Source of the DNA: Mycolicibacterium cosmeticum
Lineage (GTDB): Bacteria; Actinomycetota; Actinomycetes; Mycobacteriales; Mycobacteriaceae
DNA length: 64,000 nucleotides
Assembly (NCBI RefSeq): GCF_000613185.1
Contig: NZ_CCBB010000001.1
Span: 124,001-188,000 of the forward strand
Direction: 5' to 3'
Made by a program: the position numbers and the translations under genes. Below, one piece after another: positions 60,625 through 64,000 of this stretch (its first letter is position 1; each line of letters begins with the position of its first letter). Below the pieces are notes generated by a model. It was not told the origin of the DNA. It worked only from the letters and a program-made list of their open reading frames with translations, and ran no database searches.

Positions 60625-62697
60625 ATGCATCCGTCAGCGCTTCGCGACCGCGCTGCACGCTTCATCGTCGATTCCGATCCGGGCAGACTGCGGCTGCGCA
60701 GCGCGGGTGCGACGACCTTGTCGCTGGTGCTGGCGATCATCGCGCTGCTGACGTTCACCCGGGTGACCCATCAGCCGGTCACCGTGGCGATGTTGGGCGC
60801 CATCGTGGCCATGCAGTCCTCGGCCGCGGTGAAGGACAAGCAACAACATCACCGGGTCATCACCACTGTGCTGCTGCCCTTTCCGGCGGTCGGTGCCGTG
60901 GCGCTGGCCGCCGTGCTGTCCCCGTTCGGATGGGTGGCCGATATCGGGTTCATCGCGGTGCTGTTCGCCGCGGTCTGGGTGCGCCGGTTCGGCCCGCGCG
61001 GCAACGCGCTGGGGATGGTCGCGTTCATGTCGTACTTCTTCGCGTTGTTCATCCACGCCACGCCCGCTCAGATCCCGATTCTGGCCGCCGCCGTCGGCGT
61101 CGGGATCGGCGCGACGCTGGTGGTGCGCACGCTGGTCTTCCCCGACCGCCCGCGCGCCGAGGTGCGTCACCTGGTGCGCGCGCTGCGTGGGGTGTCGATC
61201 TCGGTGCTGGATGCGATCGGCACCGAACGGACCGACCAGGCCGCGTTGGTGCTGCGCCGTCGGTTGGACCGGCTCGGCGACACCGGTCTGATGATCGACG
61301 ACTGGCTCGACCGCCACGACGCGGCCCGGACGTTGAGCGTCACCAGTAACGACCTGGCGCTGCGGGTGTTCGACGCCCAGATCTCGGTGGAACAACTGGC
61401 CAGTCTGCTCTGGAGCCTGAATTCCGAGCGCAGCTGGCCGGACGGATTGCTCGACGCCGTTGCCGCATTGCGAGTGTGCTTGCAGCACAACCCTTCCGAA
61501 GACCAACTTCGCGCTGCCCGCAAGTCCGCGGCCGCGGCGGCCGACCGTGCCGACACGTCCACCCCGGAAGGGATCGCCACGGTGGTGGCCTACCGTGCGC
61601 TGCAGGCGCACCTCGCCATCCACCACATCACCACCAACGCGCTGGGCACGAGCGATGCCGCAGCGCCGGATCGCGAGTCCCCCGACGACGACTCGCAGAC
61701 GGGTCTGGATACGCACACCAAGGCCGCCATCCAGGTGGCCGTCGCGACGTCGGCCGCCACCGTCCTGGGCGAGCTGATCTCGCCGGATCGCTGGTACTGG
61801 GCGGTGCTCACCGCGTTCCTGGTGTTCACCGGGGTCTCGACCCGCGGCGAAATCCTCACGCGCGCAGGGCATCGCATCGTGGGAACGGTCGCCGGGGTGG
61901 CCGCCGGGGTGCTGCTGGCCACGCTGATCGGGCAGAACCCGCCGATGCAGATCATCGTCTTGGTCGTCTGCGTGTTCTGCGCGTTCTATCTGGTCACCGT
62001 CGCCTACGCCTGGCTGACGTTCTTCGTCACCGTCGTGCTGGCCATGTTGTACGGGCTGTTGGGCAACTTCAGTGTTGAGGTGCTCGAGCTGCGCGTCGCC
62101 GAAACCGCGGTCGGCGGTCTGGTCGGCATCGCGTCTGCGTTCTTCGTGTTCACGACGGGCACCCGCGCGACGTTCATCGAGAAGACCGGTGAGTACTTCG
62201 ACCGACTGACCGAGGTGATCGACGCGGGCATCGCGTCGGTGTTGGCGCCGGGCGGCGAGACCGATCTGGTGGCCGAGACCCGCAGCCTGGACAACGCGCT
62301 GCAAGAGGTGGTGAAGGCGGGTAAGCCGTTGCAGATGGGGCCCGCCGTGCGCAGCCGTCGCGGTGTGCAGCGGCTGGTGCGCGGCCTGCAGGCCGGCAAC
62401 CGGTCTGCACATGCCCTGGCCCGCGCCGGGGTCAACGCCGCCCGGGCGGACGCAGACACCGCGCCGCCCGAGGCGACGGCCGTGGCACTGCGCAAGGCCG
62501 CCGACCAGGTGTGCGCGACGGTCGCCGAGGTCAAGCTCTTGGTGGCCGGCGACGGTGCCGCCGCGCCGGAGACGCCGACGACGGCGATGATCATGGAGGT
62601 GATGGGCTCCTCCGACATCCCGCCCGGACCGGTGCGCGGTGCGGTGCGCGCGCTGAACAATCTGGACCGAGCGCTGACCGAGGTGGCCCGGGAGTGA
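60625..62697 (+). CDS. FUSC-family membrane protein (aromatic acid exporter-like)
   Basis: 690 residues from ATG 60625. Two membrane blocks of about 5-6 helices (residues about 25-170 and 395-530) each precede a cytosolic helical domain. The FUSC-type motif VAMQSSAAVKDKQQHH and the second-block ISPDRWYWAVLTAFLVFTGV are the family marks. These proteins export aromatic acids or confer fusaric-acid-type resistance; Rv-type homologues occur in mycobacteria. It is divergent from an AraC regulator, the probable controller, and convergent with rbpA. Confidence 0.88.
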   Translation: MHPSALRDRAARFIVDSDPGRLRLRSAGATTLSLVLAIIALLTFTRVTHQPVTVAMLGAIVAMQSSAAVKDKQQHHRVITTVLLPFPAVGAVALAAVLSPFGWVADIGFIAVLFAAVWVRRFGPRGNALGMVAFMSYFFALFIHATPAQIPILAAAVGVGIGATLVVRTLVFPDRPRAEVRHLVRALRGVSISVLDAIGTERTDQAALVLRRRLDRLGDTGLMIDDWLDRHDAARTLSVTSNDLALRVFDAQISVEQLASLLWSLNSERSWPDGLLDAVAALRVCLQHNPSEDQLRAARKSAAAAADRADTSTPEGIATVVAYRALQAHLAIHHITTNALGTSDAAAPDRESPDDDSQTGLDTHTKAAIQVAVATSAATVLGELISPDRWYWAVLTAFLVFTGVSTRGEILTRAGHRIVGTVAGVAAGVLLATLIGQNPPMQIIVLVVCVFCAFYLVTVAYAWLTFFVTVVLAMLYGLLGNFSVEVLELRVAETAVGGLVGIASAFFVFTTGTRATFIEKTGEYFDRLTEVIDAGIASVLAPGGETDLVAETRSLDNALQEVVKAGKPLQMGPAVRSRRGVQRLVRGLQAGNRSAHALARAGVNAARADADTAPPEATAVALRKAADQVCATVAEVKLLVAGDGAAAPETPTTAMIMEVMGSSDIPPGPVRGAVRALNNLDRALTEVARE

Positions 62698-62700
62698 GCG

Positions 62701-63039
62701 CTATGTGCCCCGGCGCACCGACTCGATGATCTTCAGGCGTTCGTTGAACAACGCTTCCAGATCCTCCATGGACCGACGTTCGCGCACCATGTCCCAATGG
62801 GTGCGCACGGCCTTGACCGTTTTCGGCTCCGGCGCCACACCGTTGACCAGGATGCCCTCCATGCCGTTGCGGCATGACCAGGTGCCCGGGACATCGGCGT
62901 CGTCGGCGAACGGTACGTCGAATTCGCTGCCGTTGGCGGTGCGATAGCGCGCCACCTGGTGCGCCGGCAAGCCGATGTTGCGGTCCGTTTCGTAGCTGAC
63001 GGCCCCGAGGCGGCTGCCTTTCAGGCGACGGTCAGCCAT
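62701..63039 (-). CDS. rbpA: RNA polymerase-binding protein RbpA
   Basis: 112 residues from ATG 63039; it closely matches M. tuberculosis RbpA (Rv2050). The N-terminal tail ADRRLKGSRLGAVSYETDRN is followed by the core domain (ARYRTANGSEFDVPFADDAD; GTWSCRNGMEGILVNG) and the sigma-interacting domain (THWDMVRERRSMEDLEALFN). RbpA stabilises the RNA polymerase-sigmaA/B complex and lowers rifampicin sensitivity. It is essential in mycobacteria. Unlike M. tuberculosis, ppm1 is not visible next to it within the window. Confidence 0.96.
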   Translation of the reverse strand: MADRRLKGSRLGAVSYETDRNIGLPAHQVARYRTANGSEFDVPFADDADVPGTWSCRNGMEGILVNGVAPEPKTVKAVRTHWDMVRERRSMEDLEALFNERLKIIESVRRGT

Positions 63040-63252
63040 GGTGGGCCGATCGGAGAGAAAAACGTTGCACGGCATGCCCTTTCGGTGGCGAGTGTTGTTC
63101 GATGACGAACCGCTACGCACCTTTGGCGCACTGTATGCCTGCTATGCCCGTTGACCGGAGGTTCTGGTTTGCGAGTCTACGCGCGTACCTCCGGCCTCGT
63201 TTGTCGGCGTGCCGAACCGGGTTATGGGCGGCAAACGCGGAATGATACGGAT

Positions 63253-63888
63253 GTGGCTGATGATGCGAATGTGACAGACAGCGTGCCGGCCCCCGAGTCG
63301 GCCGGTGCCCCGCAGGCCGGCCCGGCACGTCGGGTCTGGTCGATGCCCACCTCGCCGGTGACCCGCAAACACGTCGACGAGGCGGGCCGCCTGGCCGCCC
63401 AGGCCGGTACGCGCGCCGCCCAGGCCGGCGCGAGCGCGGCCCGGCAGCTGGCCCGTGCCGTCGAGGGTGTGCCGCCGAAACTGCGGCTGATCACGTTCGT
63501 GACCGTCGCAATGTTGCTCGGCATCGTCGGCGCGATCGCCCTGCCCCGCGCGGTGGCGGTGGCCTGCATCGTCGTGGTGGTGCCGGTGTGCGCCTTCAGC
63601 CTGGGCGCCCTGGCGCATCGCTGGTACGGCGCACCGGCCGAACCCGCGACGTCCGACCTGCACCGTTCGGTCGAGTACGTCGACCAGAAACTCACGTTCG
63701 CGCTCAACGCGTTCGGCGCCGAACGCCACCAGCACGCCATGATCGCGTTGTTCCAGGCCAAGACGGCGGTCGATCTCACGCTGGGCACCGAGCAGGAACC
63801 GGCGAGCCAGATCGACGCGCTGCTGTCGATCGACCAGCAGAGCACCCGGCCGCGCATTCGCGCCGGCTCCACGCTGGCGGCGTCGTGA
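63253..63888 (+). CDS. Hypothetical membrane protein
   Basis: 211 residues from GTG 63253. An Ala-rich amphipathic region (EAGRLAAQAGTRAAQAGASA) precedes two helices (LRLITFVTVAMLLGIVGAIA and VAVACIVVVVPVCAFSLGAL). A cytosolic helical domain (DLHRSVEYVDQKLTFALNAF; MIALFQAKTAVDLTL) follows. No family is recognised. The stop overlaps the GTG of the next gene, so the two probably act together. Confidence 0.72.
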   Translation: MADDANVTDSVPAPESAGAPQAGPARRVWSMPTSPVTRKHVDEAGRLAAQAGTRAAQAGASAARQLARAVEGVPPKLRLITFVTVAMLLGIVGAIALPRAVAVACIVVVVPVCAFSLGALAHRWYGAPAEPATSDLHRSVEYVDQKLTFALNAFGAERHQHAMIALFQAKTAVDLTLGTEQEPASQIDALLSIDQQSTRPRIRAGSTLAAS

Positions 63889-64000
63889 ACGGTCAGGTCG
63901 CCTTCATCGAGGACGACTACACCCTGGTGATCAATCGCGGCGCGCAGGCCGGCGTGACGCCCGGGATGATCTTTGCCGTGCACGGCGAGCCGGATCAGGT
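63885..64000 (+). CDS. Partial gene, start only, translationally coupled
   Basis: GTG 63885 (GTGA overlap) opens a frame running off the window end. The 38 visible residues (NGQVAFIEDDYTLVINRGAQ, then AGVTPGMIFAVHGEPDQ) show a small beta-barrel pattern (VxFIxDDxxLVINxGxxxGV) found in diverse C-terminal or SH3-like domains. Identity cannot be given from this fragment. Confidence 0.65.
   Translation, partial: MNGQVAFIEDDYTLVINRGAQAGVTPGMIFAVHGEPDQ

Overview
The window is high-GC actinobacterial DNA with densely packed genes, many GTG starts and GTGA/ATGA stop-start overlaps. Gene content and order identify a mycobacterium, most likely a fast-growing Mycolicibacterium. From about 0.4 to 16 kb the order follows the M. 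tuberculosis block Rv1837c to Rv1821 (glcB, Rv1836c-like, gcvP/gcvB, Rv1830, Rv1829, Rv1828, garA, gcvH, Rv1825-Rv1823, pgsA2, secA2). It is followed by Rv1819c-type transporters, a sterol desaturase like Rv1814, malQ (Rv1781c) and an Rv1780-like gene. No insertion sequence, prophage, CRISPR array, tRNA or rRNA was recognised.

Layout. 0-16 kb: conserved core, with glyoxylate (GlcB) and glycine (GcvP behind a tandem glycine riboswitch, GcvH) metabolism, the FHA regulator GarA, two MerR regulators, a DUF881/Sbp/DUF881/PgsA2 membrane operon and the accessory translocase SecA2. 16-20 kb: two adjacent paralogues of the BacA-type importer Rv1819c. 20-24 kb: a flavin dehydrogenase and VOC operon behind a KstR-type operator (probable steroid catabolism), a TetR regulator diverging from a deazaflavin-type nitroreductase with paired operators, and a secreted trypsin-like protease. 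24-35 kb: LysM lectin, DAO-type oxidase, KhtTU-type antiporter pair, sterol desaturase, carboxylesterase, DszC/SfnB-type flavoprotein, paired SMR pump, MFS transporter and MalQ. 35-40 kb: small secreted and SnoaL-like proteins, a NUDIX hydrolase and a GDSL hydrolase.

40-44.5 kb: a minus-strand operon of eight tightly packed genes (Asp23 proteins, DUF2273, DUF6286, AmaP-like and two microproteins), split by a strong hairpin. It diverges from an ECF sigma factor whose translationally coupled partner is itself Asp23-like. 44.5-47 kb: acyl-CoA synthetase and a TIGR00027 methyltransferase. 47.2-50.6 kb: a four-gene cassette built round a divergent DyP peroxidase; I do not recognise this as a described system. 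50.6-64 kb: DUF7159 protein, PobA with an AraC regulator, Tex, an acyltransferase, the dormancy ferredoxin FdxA behind tandem DevR/DosR-like boxes, a LAS-type peptidase-like secreted protein, AraC/FUSC exporter pair, RbpA, and the start of another operon.

The points most worth following up are the sigma/Asp23 island, the DyP cassette, the KstR box, the DevR boxes, the twin TetR operators, and a small repeat with core GAGCGRAGCGACGGG present at two loci. All functional statements rest on motif recognition and remembered orthologues; no database search was possible.
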